From Candidula unifasciata (taxonomy: Eukaryota > Mollusca > Gastropoda > Stylommatophora > Geomitridae): a DNA stretch of 64,000 nt. Below, in pieces: positions 1 through 12,300 of the stretch. Within the stretch, counting starts at the first letter, position 1; the number at the start of each line of letters is the position of its first letter. The stretch spans positions 452,968 to 516,967 of the forward strand of contig CAJHNH020008001.1 of assembly GCA_905116865.2 (NCBI GenBank). The letters run 5' to 3'. The position numbers and the translations under genes are program-made. Under the pieces are notes generated by a model, which saw only the letters and a list, made by a program, of their open reading frames with translations, searched no databases and was not told the DNA's origin.

Positions 1-6
1 TTGCTC

Positions 7-56
7 ATTTTCTGCTTCTTCCTCTTCTTCTTCTTCCTCTTCTTCTTCTTATTATT
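7..56. repeat. CTT/CCT-rich microsatellite
   Basis: Imperfect (CTT)n/(CCT)n tract at the left edge of the window, ending in ATTATTATT. It could be the tail of a minus-strand SINE A or LINE copy, since those families end in (GAA)n, but no body is visible beside it. Confidence 0.7.
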
Positions 57-285
57 ATTCTTTTAAAACTCCACTCCAGCTGTTGTTTGGGCCCTAAATG
101 ACGGTTGAACTGGGTTTCTGAGACTTGTACCCAGGTTATCCTCAACTTTGTATCACCAGATGATGGTCACTCGTTGTGACGTCCTGGTGGTGTTGAACGT
201 CAGTCAGTCTGTCTTCATCTGCTTCACACATCTTCATACGTCGACATGAATGAACTAAAGCGATATACTGTTTTATTTTCCTTAG

Positions 286-392
286 GTCGATGGTTATATT
301 GTAAATACAGGACATGATATCACCTTGTATATCAATGAATCGAACCCAAGACCTTTTGCATTCACAGGAGGTCCGCTGTCTTACACATACAG
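286..392 (+). CDS. CARP-like exon 1 of window
   Basis: Acceptor TTTTCCTTAG precedes and donor GTAAGC follows. 35 codons plus 2 bases (AG, completing Arg with the next exon). It encodes VDGYIVNTGHDI and FTGGPLSYTY, aligning with the conserved beta-strands that end in GGP-SY in CA10. Earlier coding exons must lie outside the window. Confidence 0.8.
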
Positions 393-3300
393 GTAAGCGA
401 GAGGTAAACCAGAGTAAAAATGTCAATTTCAAATACGTACAATAATTCTAGTTGTTCTACTTATCGTTTTATTTATACTATAGTCGGCGCCTGTGGCTTA
501 AGCGTTACGATCGTGTTTTGTCGCTGTGTGGGTTCCAGGACCCCATTGGGGGAAAAACACCCCACCCAGCCAGCATGTGGTAGCAGTCGACTAACTGGGT
601 CTTCCTTCGAAGTCAGAGTGCATGTGCCCGAGCAGCAAGGAACAACCAAATGCACACAGATAAGTCAGCAAAACGAATGAATGCACACGCAAAACTCAGG
701 CCCTGGCACAAACGGACGAATAACTAGGACTCTTCGCTTTAGCTTACAGACGGTGAACAAAGCAGACGAAGATGGCGCTTTGTAATTCTGAGATATTCAG
801 AGAAGTCCAACTGCGTGCGTTTTGGCAACAGACTACTTCACCTTGATTTTGACAATGGTGTCGAGAGCTGAATAATTATGTTCTGATATGCAGCGGTGTC
901 AGTCAACATGCAATATGGTGTGGGTTTTTATAGTACACCCTGAAACAGCTAATAGCATTATATACGCTAAATGCGTTTCAGAAAGAATAATATTAATGCA
1001 GATTAGACAAAACAGTTGAACAACGACTGTTGACCAAACTTACGCCTATTGCACGACAGTTACATCGATGAAGAAAGAAATGAATACTACGATGTTCTTT
1101 CAGGAAATGAAGAATGGCTAATGATGAAGATGTAGTGATAGTGGCGGGTGATTTTAGTAGAAAAGAAGATAAGAGAACAAATGGGGAAATTTACAGGATC
1201 AATCAGCAATGCCAAAATGATATGCAGTAGTAATTGTAAATCGCTGCTCAGCCTGTGTTCCGAACAAAGAAAAAAAATGTTCAATAGTGGTGTAGTCGCA
1301 TCAGAACTTGGTATAGCGCAAATAACAGGAAACTAGTCATCTCAAATCGATTTTATTCTGATCAGAAGGAGAGAAATTCAGACATTATTGGACCCAAGAG
1401 AACAACCAAATACAATCACTGATACTGATCATAAGTTTAGAATATTTAAAAAAAACATCAGAAGCAAAAGCTGTTGTATTAAAGAGTCCTAAAATCAGAA
1501 GCAAAAGCTGTTGCATTAAAGAGTCCTAAAATCAGAAACAAAAGCTGTTGTATTAAAGAGTCCTAAAATCAGAAACAAAAGCTGTTGTATTAAAGAGTCC
1601 TAAAATCAGAAACAAAAGCTGTTGTATTAAAGAGTCCTAAAATCAAATCGCCTGGTTTAAATAGACTAACTACAAAAGCCGTTCAAGCGTGTGGTTACTC
1701 TGGCATCATACGGCTAAGAAAAGGTTTAAATGCAGCCTGGTAAGAAAAAAAAGTTCTACTTGACACGCAGCAAGCATTATTAGTACCAGTTTAGAAAAAG
1801 ATAGCTGATACAAGGTAATACATAGGTATATCACTCTTGAGCCACACAGGAAAAATGTATGCAAAGTTTTTAAAACAGGTATCATATGGCTAACAAGAAT
1901 TTTTGTAAGAGCTTGGTAAGAAAGGAGAGTTCTACTTGACAGGCAGCAGGCAGTAATAGTACCAGTTTGGAAAAAGAAAGTTAATAGAAGAGACACCGAA
2001 CAGAGGTAAATGTCTCTTTAGCCACACCTGAAAAAAAATGTATGCACGGCTTTTAGAAGCAGGAGTTAGACCTGTAGCGAAACAGCATTTTAGTACATCA
2101 CAGTCTGGTTTCAGGAATGAAAAACGTTGAACGGATGAATTATTTGCGCTAAGGAAAGTTTGGTAGGTAGGTAGGTAGGTAGGAAGGTAGGTAGGTAGGT
2201 AGGTAGGTAAGTAGGTAGGTAGGTAGGTAGGTAGGTAGGTAGGTAGGTAGGTAGGTAGGTAGGTAGGTAGGTAAGCTGTACCCCACCAGGACATCACAGA
2301 AGCAATAAATACCCGGTGACACAAAGTGCCACCATTAGGATGTGGATCACCTGTGGAAAGGTCCCGGAAACCCTGTTTAGCCGTTCTGTCATATTTCAGG
2401 CCCGGCTATATTTGGGGCCCCCGGCAAAAGCCAGGGCGGGGCTTCAACATAACTAAAAATTACATCCCACATGGGGGCGACAAGATGCTAAGGCAAGTTT
2501 GCGTGAAAGCTATTGGCTATAATGATGAACTAAATATTGTGTTTGTAGATCAAGCAAAATGTTTTGTGATGGTGGACGGAAACAAATTATTGGGTATTAT
2601 TAGGGATACAATTACAATAGTCAGATAACATCATTGCCATGTACCACACTTCCCAAAGCGCACTGAGAACACAAGAAGGTATATCTTGTAAGTTTACAAT
2701 CAATGCAGGGGTGAGGCAGGGATGTGTGCTCTTCCTGCCCTATTTAATATATACATAGACAGCATATCTAAAGAAGCTAGTTTTCAGCAGCTGACTCAGA
2801 AAATGAGGAACATTCGTTTTTCCAGAGGATGATTTAGATTCGCACACAATAATAAAGTTACTATTTGCAGATGATCAGCATCTGTTCTGCAATGAGGGGA
2901 GTAGACTAAAAAACCATTTAAACACACTAAGTTCAACATGCAGAAAAAACAACATGAAAGTAAATACGAATTAAGTTGAAATAATTCAGGTCACTAGAAT
3001 TCCTAGTCCCCTTCATAAGGGTTAAATATTGCTTGTTTGAAGCATGTTAAAGAATTTACACAATTTTCTCAAAGGACGGGAAAATAGATTTAGAAATAGA
3101 ACAACAAACCAACGATCCGGTGCACTTACATGCCAACTGACGCCGTTATTAAGATATCCCAAACATAAGTGTGACCGCCAAGAAGCAGACTGTAAACAGC
3201 ATATTCATGCCATCACTGTTTTACCAAAGCCTGGCTTGGACATTATCGAAGGCTAACCTAAGTAAAAATACATACATCCTGGGAAATGAGATGCCGGAGG

Positions 3301-6300
3301 AAAGCCACCTGGCAGCTAGGGCTGTACCGAATAGTGATTTTCACTATTTGGCCGAATACGAATAACGGGACCAACTATTCGACCGAATACCAAATAGTCA
3401 ATAGGTCCACTATTCGGCCCCGAAGCGAATACAAAGCGAATATTCGGTACAGCCCTAATGGCAGCTAAAGTGGAAGTGTATGATAAGAATGATGAGATCG
3501 AGGGCTTTTGGTTCAGAGAGCAGAGGACAATTACTGAATGTAAACTCCCTTGTAAAGCCAAAACAGCCAAAAATTACTGCCTTGGTTCTGCGACGTCCTA
3601 TAAAAAGGATAGGCGACTTACTATACCCTCATTATCATATGTTTATCATGTTATGAGCTTCTGTGGCTTAGGCGTTGCAGATGCGCTTCGTAATGCCGGG
3701 GTACCGGGTTCGATCCCAACTGTGGACGGTTGTCTTGCGTTGGTTTCGACAGTTGTGCCGAGAGCCAACTGTTGAGAAAGCAGTGGCATACTACTGAACA
3801 TAAAATTTGCCTAGAGAAATCAATACAGCCAAAAAAGCTGGGGGTGGTTCTGCAACATCCTAGAAGGGATACCAACTAACTTTATGATGTTATGTAATTT
3901 GTAATTTGATTTGTTTTCTCAGAGTTCACCACGTTAAACTGCACTTTGGAAGTCTGGATCTGATTGGATCTGAGCACACCGTTAATGGAAGACCTTTCCC
4001 TATAGAAGTAAGAGACCATGTTTTTTTGGCCCAGGACATAGTTTTAATCACACATGTAAATGAATCAAGTTTTTTTTTTAAATTCTCCACCCTGTGAGAT
4101 GCATAGGTTATATAGTGCTAGACCCATTATGTATAGACCAATGAGTATTCAGTTGGGTGTATAGACCAATGAGCATTCTGTATGGTATATAGACCAATGA
4201 GCATTTTGTATGGTATATAGACCAATGAGCATTCTGTGTTTTATATAGATCAATGAACATTCAGTGTGGTATAGACCAATGAGCATTCAGTATGGTATAT
4301 AACAATGAGCATTCTGTATGGAAAATAGACCAATGAGCATTCCGTATGGAATATAGACCAATGAGCATTCCATATAGTATATAGACCAATTAGCATTCCT
4401 TATGATATATAGACCAATGAGCATTCTATATGGTATATAGACCAATGAGCATTCAGTATTGTATATAGACCAATGAGCATTCAGTATGATATATAGACCA
4501 ATGAGCATTCTATATGGTATATAGACCAATGAGCATTCAGTATGATATATAGACCAATGAGCATTCTATATGGTATATAGACCAATGAGCATTCAGTATG
4601 GTATATAGACCAATGAGCATTCAGTATGATATATAGACCAATGAGCATTCAGTATGGTGTATAGACCAAAAAGTATTCCGCAGAGTAGAGACAAATGAGC
4701 ATTCAGTACGGTATAGAAAAATGAGCGCTCCTTATGGTAGTGCTATTCATCTAGCAGCCCACCGGCCAAATCTGCCTCACAAAGATTTAACAAGCTGCTC
4801 GAGGATCATTGCCAGATGTACTCTGTGCTTGGATTTGGATACCTATTTTCAAAATTTTGGCCTCTGCGTTGAATAGCCCTGCACGGTAAAGACCAGAGCA
4901 ATTCAATTAGCGGTCTGTAGACCAAATTTGGCCCTCGGAGGCCTACAAGTGGCCCAAGGGGCACTGCCAGTCCTGTTACATGATCTTTATATGCTAGGGC
5001 TTAAGCCTCTCACCCGTTACGATCTCCATTTTCAAAAATATGTTCCTTAAGTAACCCACGTATAGACCAATGGGCACTACACGTATGATGAGCTCAAGAT
5101 GAAGTCTTACACTTCCCAGAAACTATCCATGTGTCAGATGTTATGTTTTGTTGTCATTATCGACGTCACTGCACATTGTGCATTCCCATGCGTGGGGCTC
5201 AGTCATCCCATGCAGTAGCCACTCCAAGGTTTCTACTAATTGCTCCAATGAGAAGTTGGTTATAATGTCTCCTCTCTCGGCCTCGAGGGCGGCATAGACG
5301 TGCTTCCCCGTGCTTTACTCCCATGTCACGCAATTGTGTTTGTGTCATAGATTCGTCATTATCCACTAGCCCAGTCAGTACAGCATTGATGATATCTGCT
5401 GTGTTCATGCGTCTTCCTGCATTGCTTGCCAGTTTTTCGGCTCGCTCATGACCATTTACGCCCGCATGACCAGGTGTGTAAATCCAGGCATGAGCAGTCA
5501 CTATAACTTTGGTCTGGTGTTGACAAGATCTTAAGTTTTTAACAAAACAAATCACACAAATACATCTAATCACTGCATATATGTGAAAGCTTATCATACA
5601 CAAATGTATATTTTATAAACATATGTTTTCATATTAATATATTCGTGTTTGTGACCAACAAGTTGCAGGTTTACGGTTACAACACGGAGCTGTTCTCCAG
5701 TTTTCAGGACGCGGCGTTGGCATCCCACGGTGTTGCTGCTGTTGCTCTGTTTGGAATGGTAAATGGTTATTTGATGTTCTGTGTACCTGAGAGTTTCGTA
5801 GGAATGTTGTAAGAGTTGATTGTGGTTAGGCTGGCGACCTGGCGTTTGCTACCTTATCCTGAAAAATATTAAGCCACACACAAAAAAGTACAGCAAACAA
5901 AATCTAAACAATAATTCTATACCAATACAAATCAAAGAGTTTCTTTCATGTTATCTTTCCATCTTGTTCTTTGTCTGCTTCTTGATCTAAGTTCCTTTCC
6001 TCTTTTCGTATGTGCCTTGTATGGTATAGCATCAGAAGGCATTCTCTCCAAGTGGGCAAACCATTTAATTTGCTGTCTTTGTGTGTAATTAAGAATTGAT
6101 TCTGTGCCGAATTTATCTCGTATGACCTCTTCCTGATTTTATCTCTTCTGACCACTTTCTGAGACACCTCATTTCTATGTTACTAATTTTCTTTTATGTT
6201 TTGTTGTGACTGACTACGTCTGGCATTGGTAGCATAGGGCGGGAATGTCTAAGCTACGTATGAGATTGTTCTTTGTGCTGTCTGGAATAGCCGTAGGCTT

Positions 6301-9300
6301 TAAGAGGAGTGATATCTGACCTACTTGGCCTGCTTTACTGCATCAGATGTCGATTTCGTCATCCAATTTACCATCTTCATTGAACATTGTTCCAAGATAT
6401 TTAAACTCAAATGTCTATTTAATAAATTTATGTGGTCTAATTCTACATTTAAATTCTGCTTCATTCTTCCTATTGACTACTTCTGTCTTTTCGATGTTGA
6501 TTCTCAAATTATTTGATTTACATTCTTCATTCATGGATGTGAGATTATGTTGTAAATTTATGGCTATATCTAAACCTAAACAAACCAGCCACATACACAC
6601 ACACAGAACCCATGTCTTTTGTGACCAAGCGAAGGAGGTTGCGGTAACATGTCAAAAATTACTCAGTGAACACTAGATCATTACAATAATGGACATGGAA
6701 TTTTTTTTTTTTTTTTTTTGACAGAGCATTTGGTCATCTGGGTGATGTATTATTGACTCCAATGCGCACCGTAACAATGCCATACGGCTGATTCTGTAAA
6801 AAAAAAAAAGATACTCCAGTAGTATGTATGCGATATATTCTTGCACTGACGACTACTGCAGATAGGTTCAAAGTGCTGCAAGCGAGGTCATATCTCAGAT
6901 TAGTTGCAAATGTGAAACACCTCCCAAGGGCAGCGTTAAGGATCATGGACTGAAAAGAAAAGAGTCTAGATGGGGTGAGTGGAAGACTCAGAGATGCGTG
7001 CATGCCTGGACAAATTGAGTGAGGAGAGGAGTGGATCAGAGTTTCCAAGCATCATTTAGACTTTTGTAGGGTTCTTATCTTCTTCTTCGCCTTCACCGGC
7101 TGTAAACTCCGGCGGAAAGTTGTGGTTGTTGATTTATCTCTGGACTTTAGTCCGGTTTTTAGAACCTGAGTGTTGTGTGCACATCCGTTTTACATATCTG
7201 ACTCATAGAATTTGTATGCAGACTGCTGGTTCCTTGCCTCTCAGGCAGATGCACTCCGACTGTGAAGGATAAAGGGTTCTAATGACACTGAGCCGAGAGT
7301 GAAGTAACTAGCCAGTGGGCTCTACAAAATTGAGAAATTCAATGAACTGATTCTTGACAATTCTCTCCCTTGCGGTGGGATTAATTGTATGGATGGCTCT
7401 GTGTTGAGAGACAGAAAAAGTGCATGTTGGTTCGTAACAAAAACGAATGGACAATCTTGCGTGTAACAGACTTTGGCAATACGACACCGTAATATCTAAT
7501 TTGAGAAAAGAGATGGAGGCAGTCACTGCAGCTTTCCCATAGCCTGCGAACTAATGTTATACACAAGCTATCTGTGGTCGTGGCTCTTTAGGAGCAAGTG
7601 AATACAGCGGAAGCACTAATATACAGTCAAGCTGTGGAAAGAATGGCGCAGCGGGCAGGGACCAAGAAATTTGACCGACACTCAACACTCAGAGGAAAGG
7701 TAAGACGGACATACGATCACTCTGCTACTGGTACCACTGGGATTGTTTCTTTGCGTAAGCTGCTGAAAATGGGGATGGAGCAGTTCTATGAATGTCCCGA
7801 GTGCTGTGGTGTGGACTCTTAACTCAGCTCAATCATCTCTGTTGACACAAATGCAGGAAATGTCGCTTACATAACGCCCAGCACACCTTCGTTTTTCTCA
7901 GCCTCTAGTACAGTAGTTCTCAACCTTCCTAACGCCCCGACCCTTTAATACAGTTGCTCTTGTTGTGGTGGCTCCCAAACATAAAATTATTTTCATTGTT
8001 ACTACATAATTTCAGTTTTTCGATGGTCTTAGACGAACAATGTGAAAGGCTCGTGCCGTTGAGAACAATATTCCACCCTAAGGCTGACTTCTCTAACTCA
8101 CCTCTTCTGTTAATGTGCTTCGTATAGTTGCCTTCGTTTATGGTTACCTACAGCTAAAAAGGTTAACCAGCTTGCAAAAATTAAAAACTTTCTTGATGTA
8201 GACACAAGAAAGATATTCTATAATTCTCACATCCAGACATATTTAGACTATTGCTCGACCTTGGCTGTTCAAGCTCTGTTTTCAAACGGCTCACATCACT
8301 GCAAACGCGCGTCATTCGCTTAATTAATAACAATCATGGGACAGTGAGCTCTGAAACATATAAAGGTCTTAGGCTACTACCACTTCGTGAACGTCTACTT
8401 TTCAATAAGGCGAAATTTACTTACAAAATATTATCTCTAAACGCTCCATGTTACTTATGGCCGTTGTTTAAATATAACGAAAGGCATAGTAAGCGCCTAA
8501 ACATATTATACATCCCTAAACCTAGGATAGACCTTTACAAAACAAGTTTGTCATATTCCGCAGCCCAACTGGGGAACTATCTACCACAGCAAATGAAAAG
8601 TACCACTAGTCCATATACTTACAATCGGAAACTGTTTGAACATTATCTAAGCACCGATTATATGCCCCCATAGAAGATAAAACATATGTGAAAAATAGCG
8701 CTAATTTTCCCTAGATTTGTTACAACTAATACGTTTTACTGTAGTTAGAAATGTGCACATTCCAGTGCTTGTATTGAATATGTTGATGCTATTGCTAACT
8801 TTTAATATTACTTGATGTGTGAATGAAATAATGTAAGAACGGAGGGAGACCTCGAAGGGCAAAATGTTAGACGGGCCTGCGTGCCCAATTCTAAACCCTT
8901 TAAAAATAAAGTTTGTTCTTTGTTCGTTCATTCATTCCGTTTATGGCTAATTTCAGTTGCCTTTCGTTTATTGTTACCTAGCAGTTGCCTTTCGTTTATG
9001 GCAACCTTCAGTTGCCTTTCGTTTATGATGTTTATGTGACTTTCCATACCTCTGAATTTGTTTTTTGTTTTTGTTTTCTGGGCACGACATACCGTAAAAC
9101 TCTTCCTGAAATCCAAATTTCTATTTCTCACAGTTTGTTCAACATGTCCTTACTCATCCAGTATTGACCCTGTACAGTAAAACAAGTCACGCCATTCTTT
9201 CCATGATTCTTTGCATCATTCATTACCCCACTAACACAGAAGAGCCACAAATAAACACCGTATTTCAAATATAATTTAACACTTATGTTAGCAAGTGTAT

Positions 9301-12300
9301 TTCTCTAGACACTATCCTACATTACCTACATGTGTCTAGCATTCTGGTTCAATTATATTTATTATTTGTTACAGATTGGACGCGATCTAAACAACGAATT
9401 TGAATTTTTGGTGAAAGCAATCAGCAAAATACCATATAAAGGTATAACAAACCATGGTTTCAAACTGAATGAATGTTTGTCATTATCATTGCTGTCTCTA
9501 CATTTGATATGTTGGTAGAAAGAGTAGCAGACTGTCACTGAAATGATGTTGAGTATATTGTTAAAGAGTCGGCAATGTGGCTAAGTCAATGCGAACGCTT
9601 CGTAATGCCGGGGTGCCGAATTCGATCCCAGCTGCGGGTCATGCGCCTTGCGTTGGTTTCGACAGTGATATCGAGAAAGCCGACCGTCCAGAAAGCAATG
9701 ACAAACTACTGGACGTAAATTTGCCTAGAAAAACTACACAACAGCAAAGGGTTGTTGGGGTTGGCTCTGCAACGTCCTGTAAAGCAACTAACCTATATTG
9801 TTAAAGCGGGTTAACAAGACTCAGACAGTTGTTTGCCGATCCTATTGTTGGAACCCAGAGAAGCTGACATTTTAGTTGACCTGAATTCTCAGGTCAACAT
9901 AACCTAACAAATTAACACTGCCAAAAATGTTATAAGAAGTAAAAGCATCCTTTGTGATATTGCAACTCACTCATCGAGTTGGTACTGGCTTATAAATCGT
10001 TACTAATACCAAGAGCCTTGCTGACTGGCGTGGGCGATTATGTCTCTCTGCAATCTGTGATCTTCAACTGGATGTATTATTCATGTGTTTACATCCCTCT
10101 TTACTGTGGAAAAAGTTTGAAGAATCTTCTCCTTTTGTCTTCATCTGTCTGTTTTTACAATGTATATTTTTTTTTTCTGTGGTAGTAACATGTTCCACTT
10201 TCCTTCTTTCCGTTAAACGACCCCAACAAAAGATGACTGTCTGTTTCTGATGTTTGTGATAAGTTGTCTTCGAACCCTTCCCTCTTTTAAAACATCTGGT
10301 TTACCCTTTATGGCTGTCTAATACATTCTACTGATTCTTCTGTAAATTCGCAATAAATTGTTGGGCTTGTTTATTAATTTCTGGGATTCACAGCCATATA
10401 TAGACCCTCCAATAAATTTCTGGGATTGACAGCCATATAGACCCTCCAATAAATTTCTGGGATTGACAGCCATATAGACCCTCCAATAAATTTCTGGGAT
10501 TGACAGCCATATAGACCCTCCAATAAATTTCTGGGATTGACAGCCATATAGACCCTCCAATAAATTTCTGGGATTGACAGCCATATAGACCCTCCAATAA
10601 ATTTCTGGGATTGACAGCCATATAGACCCTCCAATAAATTTCTGGGATTCACAGCCATATAGACCCTCCAATAACGTCGTTGTCTCAATAGATAGTTAAG
10701 AGCTATGATTTACTAGGAAAATACAGCAGTGGTTTCCCCTTGACTACCATCGGTTTATGAATGGTTTCACTTCAATAGCTCTTGTCTCAACAGGAGTACA
10801 CTGCAAGACAGCAGAAGACAGGGGTTATAATGGAACTCTTACAAGCCAATGGCCTTGTCGCGATCCAGTATCATTATAGAAAAACAATTTAAAATGACCA
10901 TGTTCAACCTGATGTTGTCAGCGAATTAGTTTGTATTTATGGCCTGGTTTATATGCGCCACTTCCGTGGCTAAAACACCGGTATATAGCAGTGATATTCT
11001 AAACTAACAGTTACACCACGCTTAAAAACATGGCGTAATACACAGATTTAATAACGGTGCGCGAATAACTGATTTTAAAAAATCTGCAGTATTAAACATA
11101 CACCCTATAGTAGGACAGGCTCTTACGCCAGGGGATGAATATATACATGTAATAATTCAAAAGTCTTGTCGCCTTACTGTTCTAAAGCTCTTTCCAGTGC
11201 CTTCAATTAGTATCTAGTCTACCATCTGGCTTTTCTCATCAGATGTTTCACTGACGCCTAAACCTGCGAGAACACGTTTTCTACCAGATTCAGCGTGCCA
11301 GCTGACACAAACTTTAGATAAAAGGTGGAGCCTAGGAACCTCCGTAGATCATCTAGCTTATGGATTCTGGCCTTGTTAATGATCAACCGTGCACAGTTCC
11401 TTTCCTCCTTGCTACCTGAACATACCAGAAGCTCCTTGGCGGATATGCAAAACTTGTCACCATTGCAAGGTGTCAATATCAATTATCTTTGAGTGAACTC
11501 TGAATCTTGAGTAAACTTTAGTTGTCCATTGTCACATTTAGTGCCTCCATGTCTCTTACTGTGCGTGTCCCTCTTCTTGCGCGAGTCTGCAACTGCTACA
11601 AACCAGGGTTGACTACTCTCATCAAGGATGATGCTTTTCTTCTTACTTGTGAGGCGTCATATTTTCTCTAAACATCAGAGGTAACTCAACAACTGTGTTT
11701 GACTTGTTATATTCACCCTAAATGTTACAAGTAACTCAACAACATTGTTTAACTTGTCATGTTCTGTCTAAACATCAGAGGTAATTCAACAACTGTGTTC
11801 GACTTGTTATATTCTCCCTAAATGTTACAAGTAACTCAACAACATTGTTCAACTTGTCGTGTTCTGTCTAAACATCAGAGGTAACTCAACAACTGTGTTT
11901 GACTTGTTATATTCTCTCAATGTTACAAGTAATTCAACAACATTGTTTAACTGCCATGTTCTGTCTAAACATCAGAGGTAACTCAACAACTGTGTTTGAC
12001 TTGTTATATTCACCCTAAATGTTACAAGTAACTCAACAACATTGTTCAACTTGTCATGTTCTGTCTAAACATCAGAGGTAATTCAACAACTGTGTTTGAC
12101 TTGTTATATTCACCCTAAATGTTACAAGTAACTCAACAACATTGTTCAACTTGTCATGTTCTGTCTAAACATCAGAGGTAATTCAACAACTGTGTTTGAC
12201 TTGTTATATTCACCCTAAATGTTACAAGTAACTCAACAACATTGTTCAACTTGTCATGTTCTGTCTAAACATCAGAGGTAATTCAACAACTGTGTTTGAC

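Larger units (their letters stand above)
1090..3050 (+). pseudogene. Degenerate non-LTR retrotransposon (endonuclease and RT remnants), CARP intron 1
   Basis: Broken reading frames show, in order, an endonuclease remnant (IVAGDFS near 1140; SQIDFILIRRRE near 1345 followed by TDTDHK), an RT motif-A remnant (VFVDQAKCFVMVDGNK near 2540, normally VDQAKAFD), a GVRQGCVL segment near 2710 and LFADDQHLFC near 2865. Many stops and frameshifts make it non-functional. It is further broken by a 37-bp coding-derived array (1458-1640), a (GTAG)n tract and another repeat (2275-2480). Two similar blocks at 1700-1800 and 1890-1990 (AGAAAGGAGAGTTCTACTTG type) are internal duplications. Confidence 0.7.

Noticed and set aside
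10318..10688. Overlapping minus-strand frames with a repeated peptide (WRVYMAVNPRNLLEG)
   Set aside because: A 37-bp minisatellite without stops is open in all three frames; not evidence of a repeat protein.
11258..11482. Possible small minus-strand gene in CARP intron 4
   Set aside because: No recognisable domain, no splice context and no start context; noted only as unassigned intron.
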